From NCBI RefSeq assembly GCF_902506505.1, contig NZ_LR733406.1, positions 4,028,693 to 4,092,692 on the forward strand: a stretch of 64,000 bases of DNA, read 5' to 3'. The stretch is from Pseudomonas sp. 8AS (GTDB taxonomy: Bacteria > Pseudomonadota > Gammaproteobacteria > Pseudomonadales > Pseudomonadaceae). Below, in pieces: positions 9,202 through 18,445 of the stretch (position 1 is the stretch's first letter; the number at the start of each line of letters is the position of its first letter). Below the pieces are notes generated by a model. It was not told the origin of the DNA, ran no database searches, and saw only the letters and a list, made by a program, of their open reading frames with translations. The translations under genes were made by a program, and so were the position numbers.

Positions 9202-9669
9202 TTATAAGGCGGCAGATAAGGCAGCACACCACGCCTCGGCGCGGGCACTGTGCGGTTGCAACAGCAACGCACGGCCGGCTTCATGCGGGCTAATGGTAAT
9301 GTCCAGGTCGGCCTTTGGCAAAACGCCGGCACCGCGCTGCGGCCACTCGATCAGGCACAGGGCGTCCGCGGCGAAATAGTCGCGAATGCCGAGAAACTCC
9401 AGCTCTTCCGGGTCGGCCAGGCGATACAGGTCGAAGTGGAAGATGCGCGCGTCGTCCAGCTCATAGGGCTCGACCAGGGTGAAGGTCGGGCTCTTCACCG
9501 CGCCCTGGTGGCCGAAGCCGCGCACGATGCCGCGCGACAGGGTGGTCTTGCCGGCGCCCAGGTCGCCATGCAGACAGATGATGCCGCGCCCCTCGGTCAG
9601 CGCCGCCAGGCGTGCACCGAGGACCAGCATGGCCTCCTCGTCAGCGGCGTACAGGGTTACTGCAGACAT
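9202..9669 (-). CDS. tsaE: tRNA threonylcarbamoyladenosine biosynthesis ATPase TsaE
   Basis: TsaE is the ATPase that works with TsaB and TsaD to make t6A37 in ANN-decoding tRNAs. The 155-residue product has the Walker A motif GDLGAGKTT at residues 35-43 and the downstream FHFDLYRL and LIEWPQR segments characteristic of the family. The chosen ATG has GGAG eight bases upstream; a TTG two codons earlier would sit too close to that site. It overlaps the 3' end of nnr by 13 bases and is followed by amiB, matching the E. coli yjeF-yjeE-amiB order. Confidence 0.96.
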   Translation of the reverse strand: MSAVTLYAADEEAMLVLGARLAALTEGRGIICLHGDLGAGKTTLSRGIVRGFGHQGAVKSPTFTLVEPYELDDARIFHFDLYRLADPEELEFLGIRDYFAADALCLIEWPQRGAGVLPKADLDITISPHEAGRALLLQPHSARAEAWCAALSAAL

Positions 9670-11156
9670 GGACAATGCTCCTCAAGCAACTGACGAATGG
9701 TCGGCAGCAGGTCGCTGGCCGCCAGCCCGCGACCGCCAGCCGCGAGCTGCTGCCCGGCACTGGCGTGCAGCCAGACCGCCAGCGCGGCGGCCTCGAAGGC
9801 GGCCAGGCCCTGGGCCCGCAGCGCGCCGATCAGCCCGGCCAGCACATCGCCAAAGCCGGCACCGGCCATGGCCGGATGCCCGCGGTCGCACAGCAGCAGG
9901 CGACCGTCGGGGGCGGCGACCAGGCTGCCGGCGCCCTTGAGCACCACCACCGCGGCGAACTTCGCGGCCAGGGCCCGGGCCGCCGCCGGTCGATCGGCCT
10001 GCACCGCGGCCGTGCTGCAGCCGAGCAGGCGCGCCGCCTCTCCGGGGTGCGGGGTGAGCACGCTAGCGGCGGGCAGCGTCACCACGGCGCTGGCCAGCAG
10101 GTTCAGCGCATCGGCATCCCACACCTGCGGCCGCGGGCTGGCCGCCAGCGCACTGAGCAGGCTGCGGCCCCAGGCCTGCTGACCGAGGCCGGGGCCGACC
10201 ACCAGCACGTCGGCCTGCTCGCACAGCTCCGGCAACTGGTAGGTGGAATCGGTGGCCACGCACATGATTTCCGGGCGCCGCGCCAGAGAAGCCGGCACGT
10301 GCTCGCCACGGGTCGCCAGCGACACCAGGCCGGCGCCGCCACGCAGGGCGCTCTCGGCCGAGAGCAGGGCGGCGCCACCGAAACCGCGATCACCGCCGAC
10401 CACCAGCACATGACCGAAGCTGCCCTTGTGCGCAGTGCGCGAGCGCGGCGCCAGGCGTGGCAACGCTGCGTCTGCCAGGCGCAGGGCCTGGCAGGGCTGC
10501 GCGGCGACCAGCTGCGGGTCGGCGCGCAGGTCATCGAACACCAGCTGGCCGACCCAGTCGGCGGCATCGCCGGTGAACAGGCCGAGCTTGAGGCCGATGA
10601 AGCTGACGGTGAGGTCGGCGCACACCGCCTGCTCCTCGACCAGGCCGCTGTCGGCATTCAGCCCGGAGGGGATGTCCACCGCCAGCACGGGCAGGCCGCT
10701 GGCATTGATCTGGGCGATGGCCGCCGCATACGGCTCGCGCAAGGCGCCGCGAAAGCCGGTGCCGAGCAGGGCATCGACCAGCACCCCCTGCAGCTCGGCG
10801 TCGGCCCGCCAGGCTTCTATCGCCACTCCGGCCGCGCGTGCCGCGGCGCAGGCCTGCGCGGCAGCACCGGCCAACTGCTGCGGCGCGCCGACCGCCAGCA
10901 CGCGTACCGCCCAGCCGGCCTGTTGCGCCAGGGCGGCGAGCAGATAACCGTCGCCGGCGTTGTTGCCGGCGCCGCTCAGCACCGTCACGGCGGCGGCCTG
11001 CGGCCAGCGCCGGCGCAGCGCGCGCCAGGCCGCATGGGCGGCACGCTGCATCAGTTCAAAGCCGGGCGTTCCGCCGGCGATCAGCCGCGCATCCAGCTCG
11101 CGGACCTGGGCGGCACTGTACAACGGCAGGGGTAACGGGGTTTCGGCAAGCGACAT
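9657..11156 (-). CDS. nnr: Bifunctional NAD(P)HX epimerase/dehydratase
   Basis: Nnr repairs hydrated NADH and NADPH: the N-terminal YjeF_N domain epimerises (R)- to (S)-NAD(P)HX and the C-terminal ribokinase-like domain dehydrates it using ADP or ATP. The 499-residue product shows an epimerase GAGNNAGDGYLLA segment at about 61-73, VDIPSGLNADSG near 155, and the dehydratase motifs HPGEAARLLG and GAGFGDVLAG, the latter with the catalytic Asp. It is the first gene of the minus-strand block ending in hflC and is divergent from queG. Confidence 0.96.
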   Translation of the reverse strand: MSLAETPLPLPLYSAAQVRELDARLIAGGTPGFELMQRAAHAAWRALRRRWPQAAAVTVLSGAGNNAGDGYLLAALAQQAGWAVRVLAVGAPQQLAGAAAQACAAARAAGVAIEAWRADAELQGVLVDALLGTGFRGALREPYAAAIAQINASGLPVLAVDIPSGLNADSGLVEEQAVCADLTVSFIGLKLGLFTGDAADWVGQLVFDDLRADPQLVAAQPCQALRLADAALPRLAPRSRTAHKGSFGHVLVVGGDRGFGGAALLSAESALRGGAGLVSLATRGEHVPASLARRPEIMCVATDSTYQLPELCEQADVLVVGPGLGQQAWGRSLLSALAASPRPQVWDADALNLLASAVVTLPAASVLTPHPGEAARLLGCSTAAVQADRPAAARALAAKFAAVVVLKGAGSLVAAPDGRLLLCDRGHPAMAGAGFGDVLAGLIGALRAQGLAAFEAAALAVWLHASAGQQLAAGGRGLAASDLLPTIRQLLEEHCPCLQ

Positions 11157-11186
11157 GGTTCGGTGATTCCGGCGAGGTCTGGCAGA

Positions 11187-11192
11187 ATTATA
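11187..11192 (-). promoter_or_regulatory. Candidate -10 element for nnr operon
   Basis: The nnr-queG intergenic gap of 65 bases contains a perfect TATAAT on the minus strand, 30 bases upstream of the nnr ATG. No good -35 hexamer is visible at 16-18 bp spacing, so this is only a candidate. Confidence 0.35.
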
Positions 11193-11221
11193 CCCTCCTC
11201 GCCTCCGGTTTCCCGCCTGCC

Positions 11222-12286
11222 ATGTCCGCCACCGTTCTCGACCTCGTGCACCTCGCCCAGTCCATCAAGGAGTGGGGCCGCGAGCTGGGCTTCCAGCAGG
11301 TCGGCATCGCCGACGTGCAGCTGGGCGAGCACGAGCGGCACCTGCAACGCTGGCTCGACGCCGGCTACCAGGGCGAGATGGACTACATGGCCGCCCACGG
11401 CAGCAAGCGCTCGCACCCGGAGCAGCTGGTACTCGGCACCCTGCGCGTGGTGTCGCTGCGCATGGACTACCTGCCCGGCGATACCCGCATGAGCGCCTGC
11501 CTGGCCCAGCCGGAAACCGCCTACGTGTCGCGCTACGCGCTGGGCCGCGACTACCACAAGCTGATCCGCAAGCGCCTGCAGCAGCTGGCCGAGCGCATCC
11601 AGCAGGCCATCGGCCCGTTCGGCCACCGCGCCTTCGTCGACAGCGCCCCGGTGCTGGAGAAGGCCATCGCCGAGCAGGCCGGGCTCGGCTGGATCGGCAA
11701 GAACACCCTGATCCTCAACCGCAAGGCCGGCAGCTGGTTCTTCCTCGGCGAGCTGTTCGTCGACCTGGCGCTGCCGGTGGATGCGCCGCATGCCACGGAA
11801 CACTGCGGGCGCTGCACGGCCTGCCTGGATATCTGCCCGACCGCCGCCTTCGTCGCCCCCTACGTGCTGGATGCGCGGCGCTGCATTTCCTACCTGACCA
11901 TCGAGTACAAGGGCAGCATCCCCGTCGAGCTGCGCCCGCTGATCGGCAACCGGGTGTTCGGCTGCGACGACTGCCAGCTGGTCTGCCCGTGGAACCGCTT
12001 CGCCAAGCCGACCGAGCAGAACGACTTCCAGCCGCGCCACGGGCTGGACAATGCCGCCCTGAGCGCGCTGTTCCGCTGGAGCGAGGAGGAATTTCTCAGC
12101 CGCACCGAAGGCTCGCCGCTGCGCCGCGCCGGCTACGAGCGCTGGCTGCGCAACCTAGCCGTCGGCCTGGGCAATGCGCCCTCGAGCATTGCGGTGCTGG
12201 AAGCGCTCGCGGCGCGCCGCGACGATCCGTCGGAGCTGGTGCGCGAGCATGTGCGCTGGGCGCTGCAGCGCCATGGCCAGGCATAG
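11222..12286 (+). CDS. queG: Epoxyqueuosine reductase QueG
   Basis: QueG is a cobalamin-dependent iron-sulfur enzyme that reduces epoxyqueuosine to queuosine in tRNA, the last step of the pathway. The 354-residue product begins MSATVLDLVHLAQSIKEWG and carries two [4Fe-4S] Cys clusters: CGRCTACLDICP (about residues 197-208) and CDDCQLVCPWNRF (about 248-260). A HEAT-like helical tail follows. The frame is open far upstream, but that part lies antisense to nnr, so the ATG just after the intergenic gap is used. No strong ribosome site is seen. It converges on orn. Confidence 0.95.
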   Translation: MSATVLDLVHLAQSIKEWGRELGFQQVGIADVQLGEHERHLQRWLDAGYQGEMDYMAAHGSKRSHPEQLVLGTLRVVSLRMDYLPGDTRMSACLAQPETAYVSRYALGRDYHKLIRKRLQQLAERIQQAIGPFGHRAFVDSAPVLEKAIAEQAGLGWIGKNTLILNRKAGSWFFLGELFVDLALPVDAPHATEHCGRCTACLDICPTAAFVAPYVLDARRCISYLTIEYKGSIPVELRPLIGNRVFGCDDCQLVCPWNRFAKPTEQNDFQPRHGLDNAALSALFRWSEEEFLSRTEGSPLRRAGYERWLRNLAVGLGNAPSSIAVLEALAARRDDPSELVREHVRWALQRHGQA

Positions 12287-12312
12287 CCACGGCCGAACGC
12301 TTCACAGGCATG

Positions 12313-12335
12313 AAAAGGCCCGCACGCGGCGGGCC
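12313..12335 (-). terminator. Intrinsic terminator after orn
   Basis: A 7-bp GGCCCGC/GCGGGCC stem with a 5-nt loop, followed on the minus strand by TTTT. It sits immediately beyond the orn stop and can also form on the plus strand after queG, though without a T-run there. Confidence 0.75.
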
Positions 12336-12344
12336 TGCGGTGCG

Positions 12345-12890
12345 TCAGACCTTGAGGAAGTGCTCGCGGTAATGGCGCAACTCGGCGATCGACTCGCGGA
12401 TATCGTCCAGCGCCTGGTGGGTACCCTGCTTCTGGAAGGAGTCCTTGACCGCCGGCGCCCACAGGCCGGCGAGGATCTTCAGGGTCGACACGTCCAGGTA
12501 GCGGTAGTGGAAGTAGGCCTCCAGCTCAGGCATATACCGGTAGAGGAAGCGCCGGTCCTGGGCGATGCTGTTGCCGCAGATCGGCGACTTGCCTTTCGGC
12601 ACCCACTGTTCGAGGAAGGCGATGGTCTGCGCCTGCGCCTCGGCCGGGCCGATCTTGCTCTCGCGCACGCGTTGGGTCAGGCCGCTCTCGCCGTGGGTGC
12701 GGGTGTTCCACTCGTCCATCCCGGCCAGCAACTCATCGCTCTGATGCACGGCGATCACCGGACCCTCGGCGAGGATGTTCAGGTCGCTGTCGGTGACTAT
12801 GGTGGCCATCTCGATGATGACATCGCGCTCCGGCTCCAGCCCGGTCATTTCCAGGTCGATCCAGATCAGGTTGTTGGGGTTCTGCGGCAT
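12345..12890 (-). CDS. orn: Oligoribonuclease
   Basis: Orn is a 3'-5' exonuclease that degrades very short RNAs, and in Pseudomonas it hydrolyses pGpG and so clears the product of c-di-GMP phosphodiesterases. The 181-residue protein has DEDDh-family motifs: WIDLEMTGL at about residues 10-18, the central FLEQWVPKGKSPICGNS region, and HQALDDIRESI near the C-terminus. Length is normal. Its presence with fimX and dipA in the same window is notable for c-di-GMP turnover. It stands alone between queG and rsgA on the opposite strand. Confidence 0.98.
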   Translation of the reverse strand: MPQNPNNLIWIDLEMTGLEPERDVIIEMATIVTDSDLNILAEGPVIAVHQSDELLAGMDEWNTRTHGESGLTQRVRESKIGPAEAQAQTIAFLEQWVPKGKSPICGNSIAQDRRFLYRYMPELEAYFHYRYLDVSTLKILAGLWAPAVKDSFQKQGTHQALDDIRESIAELRHYREHFLKV

Positions 12891-12928
12891 GGCGGTTACT
12901 CCTCTCTACAAGCGGGCAGTTTAGCCCG

Positions 12929-13699
12929 TCACAGCCGCCAGATCAGCAAACGCGAAGCGCGCCAGTCTGGCACCTCGACCACCTCATGGGCCGGCACCTG
13001 CGGCACCTCGAAGCTGTTGCTGATCAGCAGGGCGCCAGGGCGCATTTGCGCCCGCGCCTGCTGCCACAGACGCGCCATCGGCGCCGGCGAGAGAAAGCAG
13101 TAGACCACGTCGTAGTCGCCCAGCGCCTCGCGCCACAGGCTGCGGTAGCGCACCCGGCAGTTGCGGTAGGGCAGGCAGCGCAGCCAGGCGCAGAGGAACA
13201 CCAGCGGCGCGGTTTCCACCCCGCGCAGATGCGCCTGCGGGTAGTCGCGCGCCAGCTGCACCAGGGTGCCGCCAAGCCCGCAGCCGAGGTCGACGAAACG
13301 AAAATCCGCCGCCTTCCCGGCCAGCAACCGGCTCAGGCACTGCCGCGTCGGCGCCCCGCTCAGGTACAGCGGCACCTGCTCGCGCAAGCTGTTCCAGTTG
13401 CTCAGCAATAGCAGCAGGAAAGCCCCGAGAAACCACCAGGCCGGCAGCTCGCGCGCCTGCAGCGCCACCAGCGCCGGGACGAAGGCCAGGTTCAACGGCA
13501 GCCACCAGCGGCGCAAACCCAGGCAGTGGCCGAGCGCCGCGGCCAGAGCGCCCTGCAGCAGCGCCGCCGGCCACAGCGGCATGCGCCAGCCGGCCAACTG
13601 CTGCAGCAGCACCAACAGCAGCGCCACAGCCAGCACGGCCAGCAGCTGGGCCAGCAACGCGCGCAGGGCCGGGTAACGGCTGGACAGTAGATCGAACAT
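12929..13699 (-). CDS. Membrane-anchored class I SAM-dependent methyltransferase
   Basis: A 256-residue protein whose N-terminal half is very hydrophobic, with about four membrane segments (roughly residues 13-33, 44-60, 67-82 and 87-101). The C-terminal half is a Rossmann methyltransferase-like domain: motif I FRFVDLGCGLGG at about 133-144, an acidic residue after strand 2 (LRGVETAPL), and DYDVVYCFLSP as the likely motif IV region. The substrate is unknown; a lipid or membrane-bound compound is an inference from the anchor. It is divergent from rsgA and 38 bases upstream of orn on the same strand. Confidence 0.75.
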   Translation of the reverse strand: MFDLLSSRYPALRALLAQLLAVLAVALLLVLLQQLAGWRMPLWPAALLQGALAAALGHCLGLRRWWLPLNLAFVPALVALQARELPAWWFLGAFLLLLLSNWNSLREQVPLYLSGAPTRQCLSRLLAGKAADFRFVDLGCGLGGTLVQLARDYPQAHLRGVETAPLVFLCAWLRCLPYRNCRVRYRSLWREALGDYDVVYCFLSPAPMARLWQQARAQMRPGALLISNSFEVPQVPAHEVVEVPDWRASRLLIWRL

Positions 13700-13812
13700 G
13701 GGACATCCGGCAACCGAGGAGGAACGCCAGTTGTACCAGCTCCGGCGGCGCCACAGCCAGCCCGCAGCCCCCGTGCTAAACTCGCGGCCGTTTCACTAAC
13801 CCCGGAAAGGTC

Positions 13813-14844
13813 ATGGCCAAACGCCAACTCACCCGTCGCCAGAGCTGGCGCATCGACAAGGTTCAGGAAGAGCGTGCGGCGCGTGCCGCCAAGCGCGAGT
13901 CGCGCCTGCTCGAAGAGCTCGAGGGCGGCGATCTCGGCCCCGAGCAGACCGGCCTAGTCATCGCCCACTTCGGCGTACAGGTCGAGGTCGAAGCCCTGGA
14001 GGGCGAACAGGCCGGCCAGGTCTGCCGCTGCCACCTGCGCGCCAACCTGCCGGCACTGGTCACCGGCGACCGCGTGGTCTGGCGGGCCGGCAACCAGGGC
14101 ATCGGGGTGATCGTCGCGCAGCTGCCGCGCTCGTCGGAACTCTGTCGCCCGGATATGCGCGGCCAGCTCAAGCCGGTGGCGGCCAACGTCGACCTGATCG
14201 TCATCGTCTTCGCCCCGCTGCCGCATGCGCACGCCAACCTGATCGACCGCTACCTGATCGCCGCCGAACATGCCGGCATCCAGCCGCAGCTGCTGCTGAA
14301 CAAGGCCGACCTGGTCGACGCAGAAAACGCCGCGCACCTGGGCGGCCTGCTCGCCACCTACCGCCAGCTCGGCTACCCGCTGCTGGAAGTGTCGGCCCAC
14401 GAAGGCGGCGGCATGGATGAACTGCGCCAGCGCCTGGACGGCCACGTCAGCGTGTTCGTCGGCCAGTCCGGGGTCGGCAAGTCGTCGCTGGTCAACAGCC
14501 TGCTGCCCGGCGTCGACACCCGCGTCGGCCCGCTGTCGGAAGTCACCGGCAAGGGCACCCACACCACCACCACCGCGCGGCTGTTCCACTTCCCCGGCGG
14601 CGGCGAGCTGATCGACTCGCCCGGTATCCGCGAGTTCGGCCTCGGCCATGTCAGCCGCGACGACGTCGAAGCCGGTTTCATCGAATTCCGCGACCTGCTC
14701 GGCACCTGTCGCTTCCGCGACTGCAAGCACGACCGCGAACCCGGCTGCGCCCTGCTCAAGGCCCTCGAGGACGGCCGCATCCAGCCGCAGCGCATGGCCA
14801 GCTACCGGCACATCATCGCCAGCCTGCCCGAGGCAGAATACTGA
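13813..14844 (+). CDS. rsgA: Ribosome small subunit-dependent GTPase A
   Basis: RsgA is a circularly permuted GTPase that checks late 30S assembly and releases RbfA. The 343-residue product has an N-terminal OB fold, a permuted G domain with G4 NKADL near 161, G1 GQSGVGKSSLVN near 217-228 and G3 DSPGIREF near 262-269, and a C-terminal zinc knuckle with C-x4-C-x-H-x5-C spacing (CRFRDCKHDREPGC). The basic N-terminus MAKRQLTRRQSWRIDKVQ is typical of Pseudomonas homologues. A terminator follows. Confidence 0.97.
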   Translation: MAKRQLTRRQSWRIDKVQEERAARAAKRESRLLEELEGGDLGPEQTGLVIAHFGVQVEVEALEGEQAGQVCRCHLRANLPALVTGDRVVWRAGNQGIGVIVAQLPRSSELCRPDMRGQLKPVAANVDLIVIVFAPLPHAHANLIDRYLIAAEHAGIQPQLLLNKADLVDAENAAHLGGLLATYRQLGYPLLEVSAHEGGGMDELRQRLDGHVSVFVGQSGVGKSSLVNSLLPGVDTRVGPLSEVTGKGTHTTTTARLFHFPGGGELIDSPGIREFGLGHVSRDDVEAGFIEFRDLLGTCRFRDCKHDREPGCALLKALEDGRIQPQRMASYRHIIASLPEAEY

Positions 14845-14866
14845 GCCCCGCCGCCGCAGAAACGAC

Positions 14867-14892
14867 AAGGCCGCGATCATCGCGGCCTTTTT
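14867..14892 (+). terminator. Intrinsic terminator after rsgA
   Basis: An 8-bp perfect stem GGCCGCGA/TCGCGGCC with a 3-nt loop, followed by five T on the plus strand. It lies about 25 bases after the rsgA stop, between convergent rsgA and motB. Confidence 0.85.
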
Positions 14893-14926
14893 CATTGTGC
14901 AGTCCTGCAGACGCGACGCGAGCCGC

Positions 14927-15952
14927 CTACTCCCTGGGCTCGTCGAACTGCAGCGCGCCATCCTCGAAGATATTCAGCTTCTCGCGCAGCTCCGGCGGCT
15001 GCACCGGCGCATCGGCCGCCGGCACCGGGTCGAGCGGCGCGGCGCCCTCGGCAGGCGGCGCGTCGCCCTGCTGTTCCTGCTCGCCCTCGATGGCGCGCTG
15101 CGCCTTCTTGGTCAGCACGGTGATGTCGATGCGCCGGTTCACCGGGTTGAGCGGGTCCTGGCGATCGAACAGCGCCGACGAGGCGTAACCGACCACCCGC
15201 GCCACCCGCTCGTCCGGGTAACCCCCGGCGACCAGGGCCCGCCGCGCGGCATTGGCGCGGTTGGCGGACAGCTCCCAGTTGCCGAACTCGCCATCGGCGG
15301 CAAACGGCTTGGCATCGGTATGGCCGCTGACGCTGATCTTGTTCGGCACTTCCTTGATGGTCTCGGCGAGGATCAGCAGGATGTCCTCGAAGTAGGGCTG
15401 CAGGCGGGCGCTGCCGAGGTCGAACATCGGCCGGTTCTCGGCATCCATGATCTGGATGCGCAGGCCGTCCTGGGTGATCTCGAAGAGGATCTGGTCCTTG
15501 AACTTCTGCAGCTGCGGATTCTCGTCGACCTTGGTCTGCAGCTCCTGCAGGAGCATTTCCAGGCGCTCGCGCTCAACCTGCTCGGCGAGCTCTTCGGCCT
15601 GGCTGGCGCTGACCTCCTGCTGCTCCTCGGTCTGCGCGTCGATCGCCGCGTCCTGGGCATCCGGGGCGTCTTTCATCTCCGGATTGAGGGTGCGATCGGG
15701 GGCCGGCGTCGGCGTACCGCCGAGGTCGATCACATGGGGGCTGGCACTCTCGGTGAAACCGATGGGGTCCTGGAAGTAACCGGAGATGGCCTTCTTCTGC
15801 TCGGGAGTGGCCGAGCTCATCAGCCACATCACCAAGAAGAACGCCATCATCGCCGTGGCGAAGTCGGCGAAGGCGATTTTCCAGGCCCCGCCATGGTGGC
15901 CGCCAGCGGTCTTCTTGACCCGCTTGACGATGATTGGCTGGTTGTTTTCCAT
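14927..15952 (-). CDS. motB: Flagellar stator protein MotB
   Basis: MotB is the peptidoglycan-anchored stator subunit that, with MotA, conducts protons to drive flagellar rotation. The 341-residue product has one membrane helix near residues 28-48 with the conserved proton-binding Asp at 30 (AFADFATAMMAFF), a plug and linker region rich in Glu and Gln that could be coiled coil (about 100-150), and an OmpA-type peptidoglycan-binding domain (SGHTDAKPFA, then NWELSANRANAARR). The C-terminal tail is Pro/Ala/Glu-rich. It follows motA by five bases. Confidence 0.96.
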   Translation of the reverse strand: MENNQPIIVKRVKKTAGGHHGGAWKIAFADFATAMMAFFLVMWLMSSATPEQKKAISGYFQDPIGFTESASPHVIDLGGTPTPAPDRTLNPEMKDAPDAQDAAIDAQTEEQQEVSASQAEELAEQVERERLEMLLQELQTKVDENPQLQKFKDQILFEITQDGLRIQIMDAENRPMFDLGSARLQPYFEDILLILAETIKEVPNKISVSGHTDAKPFAADGEFGNWELSANRANAARRALVAGGYPDERVARVVGYASSALFDRQDPLNPVNRRIDITVLTKKAQRAIEGEQEQQGDAPPAEGAAPLDPVPAADAPVQPPELREKLNIFEDGALQFDEPRE

Positions 15953-15957
15953 GGCCC

Positions 15958-16809
15958 TTAGTTACCGCGCATGGCCTGCTCGAGCTCGCTGAAGCTCGGC
16001 CGGTGCGCGGGAAACAGCACCTTGCGCCCGAACTCCACAGCCAGCGTCGGCGGCATGCCGGAAGCCGAAGCCACCAGCGTGGCCTTGATCGCCTCGTACA
16101 GGTTCAGCTCTTCCTTGGCATCGTGCTCCAGGGCACCGGAGAGCGGGCCGAAGAAGCCGTAGGATGCCAGGATGCCGAGGAAGGTCCCGACCAGGGCGGT
16201 ACCGACCTTCTCGCCGATCTGCGCGTTGTCCGCGGAAGCGAGGATCGACATGGTGATCACGATACCCAGTACCGCCGCGACGATACCCATCGCCGGCATG
16301 CCGTCGGCCACCTTGGCCACCGCATGGGCCGGGTGCTCCAGCTCTTCCTTGAGCCCGTTGAGCTCCATGTCGAAGAGGTTCTCCAGCTCGTGCGGCGCCA
16401 TGTTGCCGGACGACATGATGCGCAGGTAATCGCAGATGAAGGCGGTCATCCCCGCATCCTTGAGCACCGAGGGGTACTTGCTGAAGATCGGGCTGGCGCT
16501 GGGCTCCTCGACATCCGCCTCGATGGCCATCATGCCTTCGCGGCGGCTCTTGTTGAGTATCTCGTAGAGCAGCTTCAGCACCTCCAGGTAGAAGGTGTGG
16601 GTGAAGCGCGAGCTGAACATCTTCAACGACTTCTTGAAGACGGTCATGAAGGTGCTGCCCGGGTTGGCCTGCAGGAAGGCGCCCAGGGCGGCGCCGCCGA
16701 TGATCATCACCTCGAAGGGGTGGATCAGCGCCATGAACTTGCCGCCGGACAGGATGAAGCCGCCGAGCACGCTGCCGAATACGACCAAGATGCCGAGGAT
16801 TTTTGCCAT
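15958..16809 (-). CDS. motA: Flagellar stator protein MotA
   Basis: MotA is the multi-span stator subunit that surrounds MotB and pushes on the rotor protein FliG. The 283-residue product begins MAKILGILVVFGSVLGGFIL and has four hydrophobic segments: two near the N-terminus and two near residues 150-200 with the GMPAMGIVAAVLGIVITM and LVGTFLGILASYGFFGP stretches. The large cytoplasmic loop is charged. An open extension of 15 codons upstream (MFCITLPTDSSSSSP) does not look like MotA and is rejected. It is the first gene of a two-gene motAB unit. Confidence 0.96.
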   Translation of the reverse strand: MAKILGILVVFGSVLGGFILSGGKFMALIHPFEVMIIGGAALGAFLQANPGSTFMTVFKKSLKMFSSRFTHTFYLEVLKLLYEILNKSRREGMMAIEADVEEPSASPIFSKYPSVLKDAGMTAFICDYLRIMSSGNMAPHELENLFDMELNGLKEELEHPAHAVAKVADGMPAMGIVAAVLGIVITMSILASADNAQIGEKVGTALVGTFLGILASYGFFGPLSGALEHDAKEELNLYEAIKATLVASASGMPPTLAVEFGRKVLFPAHRPSFSELEQAMRGN

Positions 16810-16927
16810 GGGAGATGAGCTTGAAGAGTCAGTCGGAAGGGTTATGCAAAACAACCCTTCTATTTATCGGAAGTATTGCGCCAGACTATAGGCAGTAAAG
16901 GCGAAAAGCCAGTTTGGCTCAATCTGC

Positions 16928-18445
16928 ATGCCCACTTCCAAAGCCGCTCCACGCACCCTCGACGCCTGGCTCAAGCAGCTGGACGCCATTCGCCTGCCGG
17001 TTGCCGCCAGCCAGCACGAACGCGTGCGCCGCACCCTGCTCGACAGCCGCCGCTCGCTGCGCGAGATCGCCGAGCAGATGCAGCACAGCCCGACCATCGC
17101 CCTGCTGCTGCTGCGCGAAGCCAACCGCAGCAGCAACAGCTTCAGCGAACCGGCCGAGAGCCTGGAGATGGCGCTCAACCGCCTCGGCCTGAGCCGCGCC
17201 GAGGCTCTGCTGAACCAGATGCCGGTGGTCGACGAGGCGCAAATTCCCCTGGCCCTGCGCCAGTTGCTGTTGATCAGCCAGCACGCCTCGCAGCAGGCCA
17301 GCGGCCTGTTCGCCAACCGCCTGGCCCGCCTGTGGCAGGAGATCCACTGGGGCAGCCTGCTGTTTCTCGCGCCGCTGTGGCCGCTGGTCATGGCCTACCC
17401 GCAGCTGTTCGAGGCCTGGGAACGGCGGGTGCTGGGCCAGGGCGAGCCGGCCAGCCGGGTCGAACGCGAGCTGCTCGGCGTGCCCCTGCTGCAACTGTGC
17501 CTGGCCCTGGCCCGCCACTGGCGCCTGCCGGAATGGATAGTCCAGGGCTACCGCCTGCTGGTCGCGGACCGCCGCATGCTGATCAAGGCCCTGCACATCG
17601 CCCACGACAATGAACACCCCCTGCACCAGCAGCAGATGCTGGATGCCAATCCGCACCTGCGCCGCTGGCTGACCCTGCCGGGCAACAGCATCCTGCTGGC
17701 CAACGGCCTGGCGCTCTCCGCCCACCACAACTGGAGCTGCCAGCACCACCTGCGCTGGCAGCGCCTGACCGGGCTGTACCTGCACGTGGCTCTCGGCGAG
17801 CTGCAGCCACTGGTTCACCAGCAGGCCGTGCACAGCGCCCACCAGCATGCCCAACCCGGCCTCTGGCACCCCGCCGAGGCCCTGCTCTGGCCCTGGGACG
17901 CCTGCCGCCTGCAGCACCGGGCCCCGCCCGCGGCGATCAGGGGCGAGCTGGAGCCGTGGAAGGAACATTGCGCGCGCCTGCTGGCCAACCCGTCCGTCTT
18001 CGCCAACGTGCTGCAGCTGACCGACTGCGCACGCGGCGCCCTGCAGGCCGCCGGCATGCAGCGCATCCTGGTGCTGCTGGCCGACCGCACGCAGAGCCGG
18101 CTGATGACCCAGCAGGCCGCCGGCCTGCCGGCGGAAGCCGCCCAGCTGCGCCTCGAGCCGGCGCACAGCCAGGTGCTCCAGCGCCTGCTCAGCCAGCCCG
18201 GGCAACTGCGCCTGAGCCCGGCCAATATCGCCCAGTTCTCCGCCCTGCTGCCGGGCAGCCTGAAGGCCCTGTTCAGCGGCGAGCACCTGCTGCTGCGCTC
18301 GCTGGCCAGCAACGGCCGGGTGGTGATGCTGCTGGTGGCCGACCAGCAGGGCGCCCCGATCAGCGACAGCCAGCTGCAGGTGTTCGCCAAGACCGCCCAG
18401 TGCATCGAACGCGCCCTGGCCAGCTTTGCCCGCCGCGGCGCTTAG
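16928..18445 (+). CDS. HDOD domain-containing protein
   Basis: A 505-residue protein whose N-terminal 250 residues look like an HDOD domain (LRRTLLDSRRSLREIAEQM, then ALNRLGLSRAEALLNQMPV, then a long helical region), a non-catalytic relative of HD phosphohydrolases often involved in signalling. The C-terminal part (about 330-500) could be GAF-like (MQRILVLLADRTQSRLMTQQ, then VVMLLVADQQGAPISDSQL). The position between motA and rhdA corresponds to PA4955 of P. aeruginosa, which I recall as uncharacterised. It is divergent from motA, and a role in motility signalling is only an inference. Confidence 0.7.
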   Translation: MPTSKAAPRTLDAWLKQLDAIRLPVAASQHERVRRTLLDSRRSLREIAEQMQHSPTIALLLLREANRSSNSFSEPAESLEMALNRLGLSRAEALLNQMPVVDEAQIPLALRQLLLISQHASQQASGLFANRLARLWQEIHWGSLLFLAPLWPLVMAYPQLFEAWERRVLGQGEPASRVERELLGVPLLQLCLALARHWRLPEWIVQGYRLLVADRRMLIKALHIAHDNEHPLHQQQMLDANPHLRRWLTLPGNSILLANGLALSAHHNWSCQHHLRWQRLTGLYLHVALGELQPLVHQQAVHSAHQHAQPGLWHPAEALLWPWDACRLQHRAPPAAIRGELEPWKEHCARLLANPSVFANVLQLTDCARGALQAAGMQRILVLLADRTQSRLMTQQAAGLPAEAAQLRLEPAHSQVLQRLLSQPGQLRLSPANIAQFSALLPGSLKALFSGEHLLLRSLASNGRVVMLLVADQQGAPISDSQLQVFAKTAQCIERALASFARRGA

